A DNA stretch of 64,000 bases, taken from positions 98,762,397 to 98,826,396 of the forward strand of contig NC_080423.1 in assembly GCF_029873635.1 (NCBI RefSeq), in the 5' to 3' direction. This document shows, one piece after another, positions 47,175-58,421 of the stretch (its first letter is position 1; every line of letters starts with the position of its first letter). Below the pieces are notes generated by a model. It was not told the origin of the DNA. It saw only the letters and a program-made list of their open reading frames with translations, and searched no databases. The DNA comes from Malania oleifera (taxonomy: Eukaryota; Streptophyta; Magnoliopsida; Santalales; Ximeniaceae). The position numbers and the translations under genes were made by a program.

Positions 47175-47910
47175 AATTATATTAGATTACATAATTTAGG
47201 GGGAGCAACATGACTTAATTTTCTCAATTCGGCTCGTTTGTTCTCACTCAGTATCATATTAGTAAACATTTAGTATCACCATTCAGTATTGCATTTTTAA
47301 AATGTAAAATTTTGGTATCACATTAAATAACATTTGGTATCCTCACAAAGTCTTTGAAATTTGGCACACTGTGTATGTTAACAATGCAATTTAAATTTCA
47401 CAACACAGATTTATGCATTAGCAAGGGAGATGATTGCTTTCAAAAGGGGGAGAAGAAATTTTTTTTCAAATCTAATGGTTGAACAAGTTTACAACTTTAA
47501 GATTTCAAAGGGGAGAAGAACAAAAGGTTATGTCCACTTATTTTATACACCTTTTTTTTTATGTCAAAAGGGGGAGAAGAATCTGGCTTTAGGCAAAAAT
47601 AAGAATCTGGCTTTAGTCAAAAATGATTGACAACACTAATTGTGTAAAGGGGAAGAAGAATCAGATTATGAGAAAAATCAGATCATAGGAGAAGAATCAG
47701 GCTAAACAACTTGTGTATGAACATGAGCATATTTTATTTGGAATCAAGCTAAATAACGTGTGTATAAACATAAGAATATTGTATTTGGCATGAGCATATT
47801 TCACTTACTGAATATATAATGCATTAATTAAGGGGGAACCTTGTTAGTTGTAACCCATTTTTATTCTATATTTTTGCTCCTGTATTTGTCATCATCAAAA
47901 AGGGGGAGAT
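47175..47910 (+). other. Copia-A 3' internal region with repeated polypurine tracts
   Basis: Non-coding, with AAAAGGGGGAGAAGAA-type tracts at about 47441, 47505, 47567, 47646 and 47832 in addition to the true polypurine tract AAAAAGGGGGAGA at 47897-47909, which abuts the 3' LTR. Confidence 0.75.
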
Positions 47911-48149
47911 TGTTGACTCTACGAGTATAATCCGATTTTGATAATGACAAATCTTTTGGTATTTGATCTGTGCATTGAGATTGTGAACAAGAAATATATA
48001 GCATGCATGGAAGGATAACAGGTCATGGAAGCCATGAAGAGTAAAACTTACACAACTTGGCAAGATCCATGGAACTCAAAGAGTACAAGAATGAAGATGC
48101 AAGCTCCAAGTTCAAGAACGTCATGGGAATGGGTATTTAGAACTCATGT
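47911..48149 (+). mobile_element. Copia-A 3' LTR, left part
   Basis: Starts TGTTGACTCTACGAG and matches 5' LTR positions to about 38398. It stops where Gypsy-1 is inserted, after AACTCATGT. The right part is at 57046-58421. Confidence 0.88.
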
Positions 48150-48206
48150 TGTAATGACCCAAATAAATATGGAATTTAAATAATAAAGAGGAAATGAAAT
48201 ACCTAG

Positions 48207-48400
48207 AGGACTCGTCGATGAATACAGGGGATTCGTCGACGAGGGCTTAAGAAAATTCATCGACGAAGACAGGATTCGTTGACGAGGAAATACCGAGAGG
48301 GGTTTTTAAGCCGACTGAATTTCATCAACAAGGAGTGGATTTTTTCAACGAAATTATTGAAGGACTCGTCGATGAATGACGTGGCTCGTCGATGAATCCT
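48207..48400. promoter_or_regulatory. Array of TTCGTCGACGAA-type sites
   Basis: Seven or eight sites, mostly decayed at CpG (CTCGTCGATGAAT, TTCATCGACGAAG, TTCGTTGACGAGG). They stop just upstream of the TATA box. Confidence 0.65.
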
Positions 48401-48987
48401 CTGCTTTATAAATATCAAAATTTGGATTTAAACTTCATTATTAAGCAAGCTTCACTCCTCTCTCTCCTCCCTCCAGTTCTCTCTCTCTCTCTCTCTCTGA
48501 TTTTGGGCCAAATTTACGCCGGATCGATGATTTGAAGTCACCACGACGCTCCTAAGGAAGTTCTCTCTAAATCTGCCGGAGCGGATCGTTGGTGAAAGCG
48601 AGTTGGAAATCATCCCTGAGTTGAGGTAAGGCTTTTTAAGCCAAATTTGGTCTTGCGGTAGTTATAGGAAATGATATACGCATGGAAATACTGAAGTTTA
48701 ATACTAGGAGTTTTCATTTTCAGGGTATTGGTCAGGAAATCCTACAAGAGTTAGACTAGATTGTTTTGGGGGCTTTCTCAGTAGCCAGGTAAGGGGATAA
48801 ATTAAGCTAGTTCTTTTTGAGAAAATGTATGTATATATAGTATTTGATTTCTGGAAAGTAAATATGTTTATATATATATATATATGATTTATACTTGGGA
48901 AAATACTATTTAAATGATGATATGTTGAATACATGAAAAATCTGTTCAGTGTGGCATGAGATTATGATATGGATTTTAATGATGCGA

Positions 48988-49230
48988 TTTTTCGGCATAC
49001 GGGCCGTGCTATGATGTGATTTGCCAGCGTACGGGCTGTGCTATGATATGTTGTCGGTATACGGGCCGTGCTATGATGTGATTTACCAACGTACAGGCTG
49101 TGCTATGATATGTTTGCTAGCATACGGGCCGTGCTATGATGTGATTTTCTAGCGTACGGGTTGTGCTATGATTTGCCAGCGTACGGGCCGAGCTATGATG
49201 AAATGTGTAATACCGGCATACGGGCCGATG
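48988..49230. repeat. LTR minisatellite in Gypsy-1 5' LTR
   Basis: Eight units alternating GCCAGCGTACGGGCTGTGCT and GTCGGTATACGGGCCGTGCT, each followed by ATGAT. Confidence 0.85.
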
Positions 49231-50257
49231 ATTTTCATGATATACGTATATATGCAAAATGATATGATTGATGTGAAAATTAATGATATGAAATATCCAT
49301 GTATCACAGTTTCATTATATGTATATGATATCAGAACCTGAGTGGCTTGGTATAGGCTAGCACTTGCACGGTACTGTTGCTATGTGTCCATGGTCTTCGT
49401 GATCATGATATCTGTGTTAACGCCGCTGTACGGAGTGGTGTGAGATTGGATGGTCGATGTGGTTTTTAAGAAGGGTGTGATCGCTCCTGGTGTACGGAAT
49501 AGATTAGGCAGACCCATCAAACTTATAGACTGTACTGTTGACTTGGCAGTGGTCGGTCAACCAGTGTCAAGTCCCACCTTCGAGCCACACAACCCAATCA
49601 TGTAGGGGTAATACATGACAATAGCCAGCTAACCTACTAGGAATATTTTATGTTATTATTATTATTATTATATGAGACGACATATGTTTATGAAAAGGCA
49701 GTATTTTCTGCCATGATTTGATATATATATATATATATATTTGTTTTCCCAGATTTGACGAAACAGTTACTGTGTATATTATGTATGATATGTGTATAAC
49801 ACGGAATACTGATATTGTCACATACTAGTATTAGTTTATTTCCCTTACTGAGAGGTACCTCACCCCTAAATTTCATTAACTTTTCAGGAGCCCCAGATAG
49901 GAGAGCGAGAAAAGTCCCGCTGACCTAGAGCAGTAATTTGCCCTTTTTGAAGGGTAAGTTTTAGTAGGGACAGGTAGATTTTTATGGGAAGTGTCCCTAG
50001 ATTTTGCTTCTTTTGGGATGTATATACTGAAATACTGTGGATATAGTGACTCTGGTATTTGTGGTAATAAGATGGATGTTTCAGTATTTATTATATTGTA
50101 GTTGTATGTTTCCTGCTGTTTAGGCTTCCATTTGTGTTCTGATGTATCCCTGGTACCCATGGTTCAGGTAGATTATGATCTGCTGAGCTGGAATATGAGA
50201 TATGTGATATTGAATATATATAAAAAAAATATGGAAATGGAGCAGGTCGTCACAGTG

Positions 50258-50268
50258 TGGTATCAGAG
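50258..50268 (+). other. Primer-binding site of Gypsy-1
   Basis: TGGTATCAGAG, complementary to the 3' end of initiator tRNA-Met, 3 bp after the LTR. Confidence 0.85.
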
Positions 50269-50554
50269 TTTAGGTTGTTAGGTTCTGTAGACTCTAGAAT
50301 GCAGCGGAAACGATACCAGAGTCTAGGAAAAGATTTAAGGTTGTTCTACAGTCTAGAGGCAGGACTTCCGTGGTAGTTTTTGTGTTTTTCCTAGGGTGAC
50401 GATTTTAGGAAAATCCTAATAAGCTATTGTCAAGTTGTGTTCCTAGAATGTAGGACTGGGGATTAGAAATGAGCTTGAAATGTTGAGATAGTGGTGAGGA
50501 TAGGTGGGTAAATTATAAAGATAGAATTCCTAAGTTGTAGTTGTTTTTTTCAGA

Positions 50555-51670
50555 ATGGATCCAGAAGAAAATAGTGCCCATGCGAGTGGCAGTGATGGAG
50601 CAGGACCATCAGGTACATTTGGGACTGACTCTAATGCGGTATTACGTAGCGTGGCTCAGCAAGTAATGGCTGAGATCGTTAGGAGCTCGAGAGAGCAGAG
50701 TGGTCCATCTGTAGGCCATGGGTGCACTATAGAGAAGTTTATGAAGATGAATCCTCCAACATTCTCAAGTGGAGTTGATCCTGCAGCCATCGAGAACTAG
50801 ATGCAGGAGACCGAGAAGGTCTTGGCGGCGTTGCAGTGTATTGAGGAACAGGGGGTCCTCTTCGCCACCTATAGAATGACAGGAGAGGCTGAGAGGTGGT
50901 GGACTGTAGTGAGACTATTAGAGCAGCAGAGGGTGACTCCGATAGCTATGACATGGGACCGGTTTAAAGATTTGTTCTTTAATAGGTATTTTCCAGCTAC
51001 TGTCAGGGAGGCTAAGGTAGAAGAGTTCCTGAGTCTGAAGCAGGGACAGTTATCCGTCCAGGAGTATGCAGCACGTTTCATCGAGCTCCCTCGTTTCGCT
51101 CCATATATTGTTCCTGATGAGGTGAAAAAGGCAAGGCAGTTTAAGAGAGGCTTGAGGCGGAGTATATTTAAAGAGGTGGTGGTGCTGCGAATCTAAGACT
51201 TTGCTGAGCTGGTCGATAGGGCGGCCTTGGAAGAGACTGATGAGCGTCTTGATGTAGAGGAATAGGGACATAGAAATAGATATGCATCTACAAGCTACCA
51301 GCAGGGTCATAGACCGGGCCAGTGGAGGAGAGGTAATCATGGCAAAGGACGGAGGCAGGAGACTGGAGGACATGAGGTGCAGACAGGACATGGTCCTCTA
51401 GTCTGTCAGATTTGTGGTAGGAGGCACTGGGGAGGGTATCGAGCTGGTGGTGTGGTATGCTGTGGTAGGAGGCACTGGGGAGGGTATCGAGCTGGTGGTG
51501 TGGTATGCTATCGCTGCGGTAGATCGGGGCACATGGTGCGAGACTGTCCTACCCCACCAGATGGTGGTGTGGTGTGTTATCGTTGCGGTAGATCGAGGTA
51601 CATGGTGCGAGATTGTCCTACCCCACCAAATGCAGTTCCAGCTCCCAGACCCTATCAGGGAGGACATTAG
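50555..51670 (+). pseudogene. Gypsy-1 gag
   Basis: Starts MDPEENSAHASGSDG. Capsid part: TIEKFMKMNPPTFSSGVD, GEAERWWTVVRLLEQQ, RFKDLFFNRYFPATVREAKVEEFL. Ends with two CCHC zinc knuckles (CYRCGRSGHMVRDC, and CYRCGRSRYMVRDC where the His is Tyr). Stops at IEN*MQE, LRI*DFA and VEE*GH fit TGG or CAG changed to TAG/TAA. Tandem duplications at 51415-51510 (48 bp twice) and 51497-51630 repeat the Gly-rich region and the knuckle in frame. Confidence 0.88.
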
Positions 51671-51733
51671 GTAGCTCGGGGAGGATACCAGGCGCCATGT
51701 GGGGGCCAGCAGAGGAATACGGCTCCAGCCAAG

Positions 51734-52995
51734 GTGTTTACTCTAACACCGGGTGAGGCTGAGACGGCGGGTGACGTGGTGACATGTATGGTTGCTATGT
51801 TTTCTTTTAAAGTTATTGCATTGTTTGATTCAGGAGCTACACACTCGTTTGTGTCTTTAGGGTGTGTTAAATTATGTGGGGCTGAAACACAACCATTAGA
51901 AGTTGAGTTGTTGGTATCTACACCGACTGGTTCAGCAGTGAGGTGTAGAAGGGTGCTCTGAGGTTGTCCAGTTGATATCCAAGGAAAGACTTTGTTTGTT
52001 GATTTGATAGTGCTGGACATGCAGGGGTTTGATGTTATATTTGGCATGGATTGGCTAGCAGCCAATTTTGCCAGCATAAATTGCCGAGCACGAGAAGTGA
52101 TATTTAGATCTTCGGGCGAAACAGAATCCAAGTTCGTAGGATCGCGAGTGCAATCCCCGCCTTAACTAGTTTCAGCTATTCAGGCTAGAAGATTATTGCT
52201 GAGTGGTTGTCAGGGATTTGTGATGGTTGTGAAGGAGATTTCAGAGAGTGAATCGAAATTTGCTAGCACTCCTATAGTAAAAGAGTTTGCAGATGTTTTC
52301 CCATATGAGTTACCAAGCTTACCACCCGATCGTGAAGCAGATTTCCCTATTGATCTACTTCCAGGTACAACACCAATTTCTAAACTACCGTACCAGATGG
52401 CACCTGTAGAATTGGCAGAATTGAAGAATCAGTTGCAAGATCTACTTGATAAAGGCTTCATACGACCCAGTGTATCTCCGTGGGGAGCTCTAGTTTTATT
52501 TGTGAAGAAGAAAGACGGGACCATGAGGATGTGTATAGACTATAGGGAGATTAACAAAGTGACAATCAAGAACAAGTATCCTTTACCCGTATTGATGATT
52601 TGTTTAACCAACTCTAGGGTACACGGGTGTATTCGAAGATTGACCTCAGATCCGGATACGATCAAGTAAAAGTAAAAGTAAAAGCAGAAGACGTCTCGAA
52701 GACGGCCTTCAGGACCAGGTACGGGCATTTCGAGTTTCTTGTTATGCCATTTGGTCTGACGAATGCTCCTACAGTATTTATGAACTTGATGAACAGAGTC
52801 TTCCACCAATACCTAGACCAGTTTGTTGTTATTTTTATTAATGATGTACTGGTCTATTCAAAGAGCTATGAGGCGCATAAGACGCACTTGAGGCAGGTTT
52901 TGCAGACACTTCGGGAAAAGAAGTTGTATGCCAAATTTAGTAAATGTGAATTTTGGCTTGAGAATGTCGTGTTCTTGGGGCATGTTGTATTTTGA
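51734..52995 (+). pseudogene. Gypsy-1 protease and reverse transcriptase
   Basis: Protease motif ALFDSGATHSFVS near 51822 is intact. [76 protein letters not shown] one-base deletion near 52591 shifts the frame, and a stop follows at about 52616. The catalytic motif reads [11 protein letters not shown], where the family has F(I/V)DD: the first Asp is Asn. The RT could not work even if the frame were whole. Confidence 0.85.
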
Positions 52996-53640
52996 GACTG
53001 TATTTATGTGGATCCTAGCAAGATTGAGGTAGTAGTGAATTGGGCTAGACCGAGAAATGTCCAGGAGATCAAGAGTTTCTTGGGTCTAGCTAGCTATTAT
53101 CGTTGTTTTGTTGAGGGATTCTTAGCCTTGTTAGGACCCTTGACACGACTAACGAGGAAAAATGTCATATTTGAGTGAGATGATAACTATGAGCAAAGTT
53201 TTCAAGAACTGAAGCAAAGATTAGTCACAGCACCAGTATTGGTTATCCTATTAGGGGGTGAGGGGTATGTCATTTATAATGAAGGGACTTGGCTGTGTAT
53301 TGATGCAGCATGGCAGGGTAGTGGCGTTTGCATCCAGGAAGTTGAAAGAATATGAAAAGAACTACCCTACACATGATCTTGAATTGATTGTAGTGGTACA
53401 CGCATTGAAAATTTAGAGGCATTATTTGTACGGCGAGCAATGTGAGATTTTCTCTTACCACAAGAGTTTAAAGTATTTCTTCACGCAGAAGGAACTGAAC
53501 ATGAGACAGAGAAGGTAGTTTGAGCTAATAAAGGATTTTGATTGTACCATCAGTTATCACCCGGGGAAAGCAAACATGGTAGTTGATGCATTGAGCAGGA
53601 AATCCAGAGAACTAGTGTTGGTAGCTATGAAGATCTAGCA
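52996..53640 (+). pseudogene. Gypsy-1 RNase H region
   Basis: Remnant similar to Gypsy-2 59345-60010. VEGFLALLGPLTRLTRKN, YEQSFQELKQRLVTAPVL and HPGKANMVVDALSRKS are readable, with several stops and a deletion of about 10 bases near 53278 that removes the first catalytic region. Confidence 0.75.
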
Positions 53641-53647
53641 TCCGATC

Positions 53648-55158
53648 ATGATGGATCTAGAGAGGCTCGGCATAGAGTTGGTGGAGAGTGATCTTCCAGT
53701 GTGTATTGCCAGCTTAGTAGTACAACCTACTCTACATGAAAGAATTAAAGCTACTCAAAAGGAAGACCTAGAATTAGCAGAGGTGATGGACAAAGTGCAA
53801 AATGGTCAGGGAGAGGAATTCAGTATTGCAGACGACGAGGCTTTGCGGTTTCGTTCTAGATTATGTGTTCCTGTTGATACTGAGATCAGGAAGACTATTT
53901 TAGAAGAGGCTCACAGATCCTTGTATATAGTTCATCCCGGTAGTGCGAAGATGTACAGTGATTTGCAAGAGTCGTATTGGTGGAGTGGCATAAAGAGAGA
54001 GATCGCTGAGTATGTAGCCCAGTGTTTGACGTGCCAGCAAGTAAAGGCTGAGCACCAGAGGCCAGCAGGACAGTTGCATCCATTATTTATCCCTGAGTGG
54101 AAGTGAGATCATATATCTATAGACTTCGTGTCAGGACTGCCGATGGCATTACATGGCCAGAATACCATCTAGGTGATTGTTGACCATTTGACTAAGACCG
54201 CTCACTTTATACCTATTAAGATCAGCTATCCCCTCAGCCGTTTAGCGAAGATTTACGTCCAGGAGATAGTTCGTTCTCATAGGGTGCCAGTTTCGATTGT
54301 GTCAGATCGAGACTCGCGTTTTACATCATAATTTTGGAGGAGTATGCAGGAGGCTCTAGGGTCTTAATTATCATTTAGTACGGCATTCCATCCTTAGTCA
54401 GACGGGCAGACTGAGAGAATGATACATATACTAGAGCATATGCTCCGAGCGTGTGTATTAGACTTTAGGGGTAGTTGGACTCAGTTCATGCCATTGGTAG
54501 AGTTCGTGTATAATAATAGTTACCAGTCCAGCATTGGCATGACACCATTTGAGGCTCTATATGGTAGGAGATGTCAGTCTCCTTTTTTTGGGATGAAGTG
54601 GGTGAGCAGCGAGTAGTGGGGCCAGGACTGGTACAGCAAGTGCGTGATAAGGTTCGGCTTATCAGAGACAGGATCATACCAGCTCAGAGCCAACAGAAGA
54701 GTTATGCCGACCACCGCCGCAGGAATTTAGAATTTGACATGGGTGATCACGTATTTTTGAAGATAGCTCCGATGAAAGGGGTTATGCGATTTGGGAAGAA
54801 AGGTAAACTTAGTCCTAAGTTTATCGGTCCATTTAAGATTCTAGATAAAGTGGGACCGGTAGCCTACAGGCTAGCTTTACCACCTGTGTTATCCAGGATC
54901 CACGACGTATTCCATGTTACTATGTTAAGGAAATACGTCCCAAATCCTTCTCAAATCATCAGTTATGATGAGTTAGAGCTTAGTGATTCACTGGGGTATG
55001 AGGAGGTACCAGTACAAATTTTGGATAGGAAAGTACATGAGTTATGTAACAAGAAGATTCCTCAGGTAAAAGTTTTATGGAGGAATCATGCAATTGAAGA
55101 GACTTCTTGGGAATCCGAGGAGCAGATGAAGCAGAGGTATCCGCATTTATTCCAATAG
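53648..55158 (+). pseudogene. Gypsy-1 integrase with chromodomain
   Basis: HHCC zinc region (HPGSAKMYSDLQESYWWSGIK...CLTCQQVK), then catalytic IDFVSGLP, VSDRDSRF and GQTERMIHI, so the three acidic residues are present. Stops occur at EWK*DHI, TI*VIV, TS*FWR and GS*LSF, mostly Trp/Gln codons. A frame shift near 54600 follows. The end, ILDRKVHELCNKKIP...VKVLWRNHAIEETSWESEEQM, is a chromodomain, which places the element in the chromovirus group (Tekay/Del-like). Confidence 0.85.
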
Positions 55159-55405
55159 ATCTGATTGGGTAAAATGTAAGTAGTTAAGTAATATTTCTTT
55201 GGTAGGTACATGTAATGGTTTTAGTAGTGTAGCATTTTAGTTTTATGAGAAATTTTCTTTTGTATATTTAATCTCCCAAGACTTGGAATGTAACCACGGT
55301 ATTCCTCCGCCATAAGTGAGGGCAAGTAATAATATAAGTAGACCATTTTTACTAATAAGAGATGATGAATTATATGAATAGTAAATTTCGAAAACGAAAT
55401 TTTAT

Positions 55406-55418
55406 AAGGAGGGGAGAA
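55406..55418 (+). other. Polypurine tract of Gypsy-1
   Basis: AAGGAGGGGAGAA directly before the 3' LTR start TGTAACGACCC at 55419. Confidence 0.85.
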
Positions 55419-55743
55419 TGTAACGACCCGAAAAAAATGAAATTTAAATAATAAAAAGGAAATGAAATACCTAGAGGACTCATCGACAAATACAGGGGAT
55501 TCGCCGACAAGGGCTTAAGAAAATTTGTCGACGAATACAGGATTCGTCGACGAGGAAATACTGAGAGGGGTTTGTGAGCTGATTGAATTTCGTCGACAAG
55601 GAGTGGATTTCGTCAATGAAATTATTGAAGGACTCGTCGACGAATGACGTGGCTTGTCGACGAATCCTCTGCTCTATAAATATCAAAATCCAGATTTAAA
55701 CTTCATTATTAAGAAAGCTTCACTCCTCTTTCTCCTCCCTTCG

Positions 55744-55784
<41 letters not shown>

Positions 55785-57045
55785 CTGGGCCAAATTTTCG
55801 CTAGATCGATGATTTGAAGTCACCACGACGCTCTTGGGGAAGTTCTCTCCAAATCTGCTGGAGCGGATCGTTGGTGAAAGCGAGTTGGAAATTATCCCTG
55901 AGTTGAGGTAAGTCTTTTTAAACCAAATTTGGTCTTGCGGTAGTTATAGGAAATGATATATGCATGGAAATACTGAAGTTTAATAGTGGGAGTTTTCATT
56001 TCAGGGTATTGGTTAGGAAATCCTACGGGAGCTAGACTAGATTGTTTTGGGGGCTTTCTTAGTAGCCAGGTAAGAGGATAAACTAAGCTAGTTCTTTTTG
56101 AGAAAATGTATGAATATATAGTATTTGATTTTTGGAAAGTAAATATGTTTATATATATATATATATATATATATGATTTATACTTGGGAAAATACTGTTT
56201 AAATAATGATATGTTAAATACATGAAAAATCTGTTCAGTGTGGCATGAGTATAAAATGTTGTGAGATACTACTTTCTGGAATGGGATTATGATATGGATT
56301 TTTATGATCTGATTTGCCGGCGTACGGGCCATGTTATGATGTGATTTGCCAGCGTACGGGTTGTGTTATGATATGTTGTCGGCGTATGGGCCGTGCTATG
56401 ATATGATTTGTCAGCATACGGGCTGTGCTATGATATGTTTGCTGGTGTATGGGCCGTGCTATGATGTGATTTGCCAGCATACGGGCTGTGCTATGATTTG
56501 CCGACGTACGGGCCGAGCTATGACGAAATGTGTAATACCGGCATACGGGATGATGATTTTCATGATATACGTATATATGCAAAATGATACGATTGATGTG
56601 AAAATTAATGATTTGAAATATCCATGTATCACAGTTTCATTATATGTATATGATATCAGAACCTGGTTGGCTTGGTTTAGGCTAGCACTTGCATGGTACC
56701 GTTGCTATGTGTCCATGATCTTCGTGATCATGATATCTGTGTTAACACCGTTGTATGGAGTGGTGTGAGATTGGATGATTGATGTGGTTTTTAAGAAGGG
56801 TGTGATCGCCCTTGGTGTACGGACTACGTTCGGCAGACCCATCGGACTTATAGATTGTACTGTTGACTTGGCAGTGATCGGCCAACCATTGTCAAGTCCC
56901 ACCTTCGAGCCACACAACCCAATCATGTGGGGGTAATACATGACAACAGTCAGCTAACCTACCAGGAATGTTTTTATATTATTATTATTATTATATGAGA
57001 TGAGATATGTTTATGAAAATGCAGTATGTTCTGCCATGATTTGAT
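55419..57045 (+). mobile_element. Gypsy-1 3' LTR, truncated on the right
   Basis: Matches the 5' LTR from its start to the CTGCCATGATTTGAT segment (5' copy about 49721), then jumps into Copia-A LTR. About 530 bp of the LTR are missing. Contains palindromes (55476-55670), CT repeat (55746-55778) and minisatellite (56305-56550). Confidence 0.88.
55476..55670. promoter_or_regulatory. TTCGTCGACGAA-type sites in Gypsy-1 3' LTR
   Basis: Sites at about 55477, 55495, 55524, 55544, 55589, 55610, 55633 and 55652, less decayed than in the 5' LTR (for example ATTCGTCGACGAGG). TATA box CTCTATAAATATC follows at about 55671. Confidence 0.65.
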
Positions 57046-58421
57046 TAACGAGAAGAGAAGAGAACATCTTTTGAAAGAGAATTGAGAACTTTGAACACAT
57101 TGTTATACGATTGCCTGCACTCTAGCACATACTCATCAAGCTTGGGCAAATCAACTCAGAAAATCTATGGGGATTCATTTGCACATCTTGAGTTCAACTT
57201 GGTATTGAGGTTTGGATAATTCATTTAGTGTTTTTCAAGAGTTTTTCATATCATCATCTGTTATCATTAGAGAAGATTGATATTAAAATTTTCATATACA
57301 TATAGAGAGTGTTTTTGACAAGTTCATTACTTGAAAAAGTTTTTCTTTTGCCATTGATATATATTTCTAAAAGAACTTCTCATTACAAAATCTATTATTG
57401 AAGTAAGCTGAGTGATAGATAGTGAGTATACTTTCATATAGATTATTTAGATAATCTCACTACTTGATAAAGGGGTTCATCATTGGTGAAATAGATTTGA
57501 ATCAAGTGTGTGATCAATTAAAGGATCTATATTTTAGATTTATTAAAACACTTGATTAAATATCCTTTGTGTTCATAAATATATATTTTATTTAGAGATA
57601 TTTTTTGAAAGATATTACATTAGGTTTTTGATCTTTGGAATACATATCGTATACATATATTTGCATATTACAAAGATCATTGTGTGATTGAATATTTGAA
57701 AGAAAGTTGTTGAGTTTGATTGATCTAATATTCAAGACAAAGTTTTTGAATAAGTTCACATAAGATATATTTGTACATTTTTCGCAAAGTGAACTAGAAC
57801 CCTAACATTCTCTAAAGCGTTTTAAATATATCATTACTTGGGAGATTTGATAAAAGGGAAATGGATTGAAGCATTTCACTCATAAAATGATTGTATCGTT
57901 TCATTCATACTGAGCTTCAAGTTTCATCATATGATTATGTATTAGGAATTTCAATTGTACTCACAAGCTTTGTTGGAAGCAACTTTGAGTGTTTTACATA
58001 TTTCATTGTATTCATGGTTCAGGTTGTGAACCGGGTTTGAGGAGAGAGTTGTATCTCTTTTAAGTAGTGGATTAGGAGGAAGTTATACCTCTTGTAAGCA
58101 TCGAATTGTAAGGGAAGCTCCTTCCCAATTTAAGGAGTAGGGATTATAGTGGAATCCTTGAGTGGATTGCTCAAGGCGAGAACATAGGCCGGGTTGGCCG
58201 AACCTTGTAAAAACTGTGTTTGCATTCTCTCTTCTCTTATCTTTTTAATTTCTTCAACGCACTTCATTATTTATATTGCATGTATGTATTTTGAATAACC
58301 TCACACAAATTTGATAAGTAATTTTTTAAAATTTAGAAAGAGGGACTAAGAGGTAAATAAGTTTCAAAGAATTTTTAAATATCCAATTCATCCCCTTTTT
58401 GGGATTACACCTAAATTAACA
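57046..58421 (+). mobile_element. Copia-A 3' LTR, right part
   Basis: Matches 5' LTR 38984-40362 and ends ACACCTAAATTAACA at 58421, followed by the target duplication AATAT. The LTR segment equivalent to 38399-38983 is missing between this and 48149. Confidence 0.88.

Larger units (their letters stand above)
48150..50254 (+). mobile_element. Gypsy-1 5' LTR
   Basis: 2105 bp, starts TGTAATGACCC and ends AGCAGGTCGTCACA (near-perfect 10-bp inverted termini). Contains palindrome cluster (48207-48400), TATA box CTTTATAAATATC (about 48405), short CT repeat (48477-48499), GTAAGG donor-like sites, minisatellite (48988-49230) and a (TA)n run at 49721-49740. Confidence 0.9.

Noticed and set aside
51398..51667. 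Minus-strand Thr/His-rich frame
   Set aside because: Antisense shadow of the duplicated zinc-knuckle region of gag.
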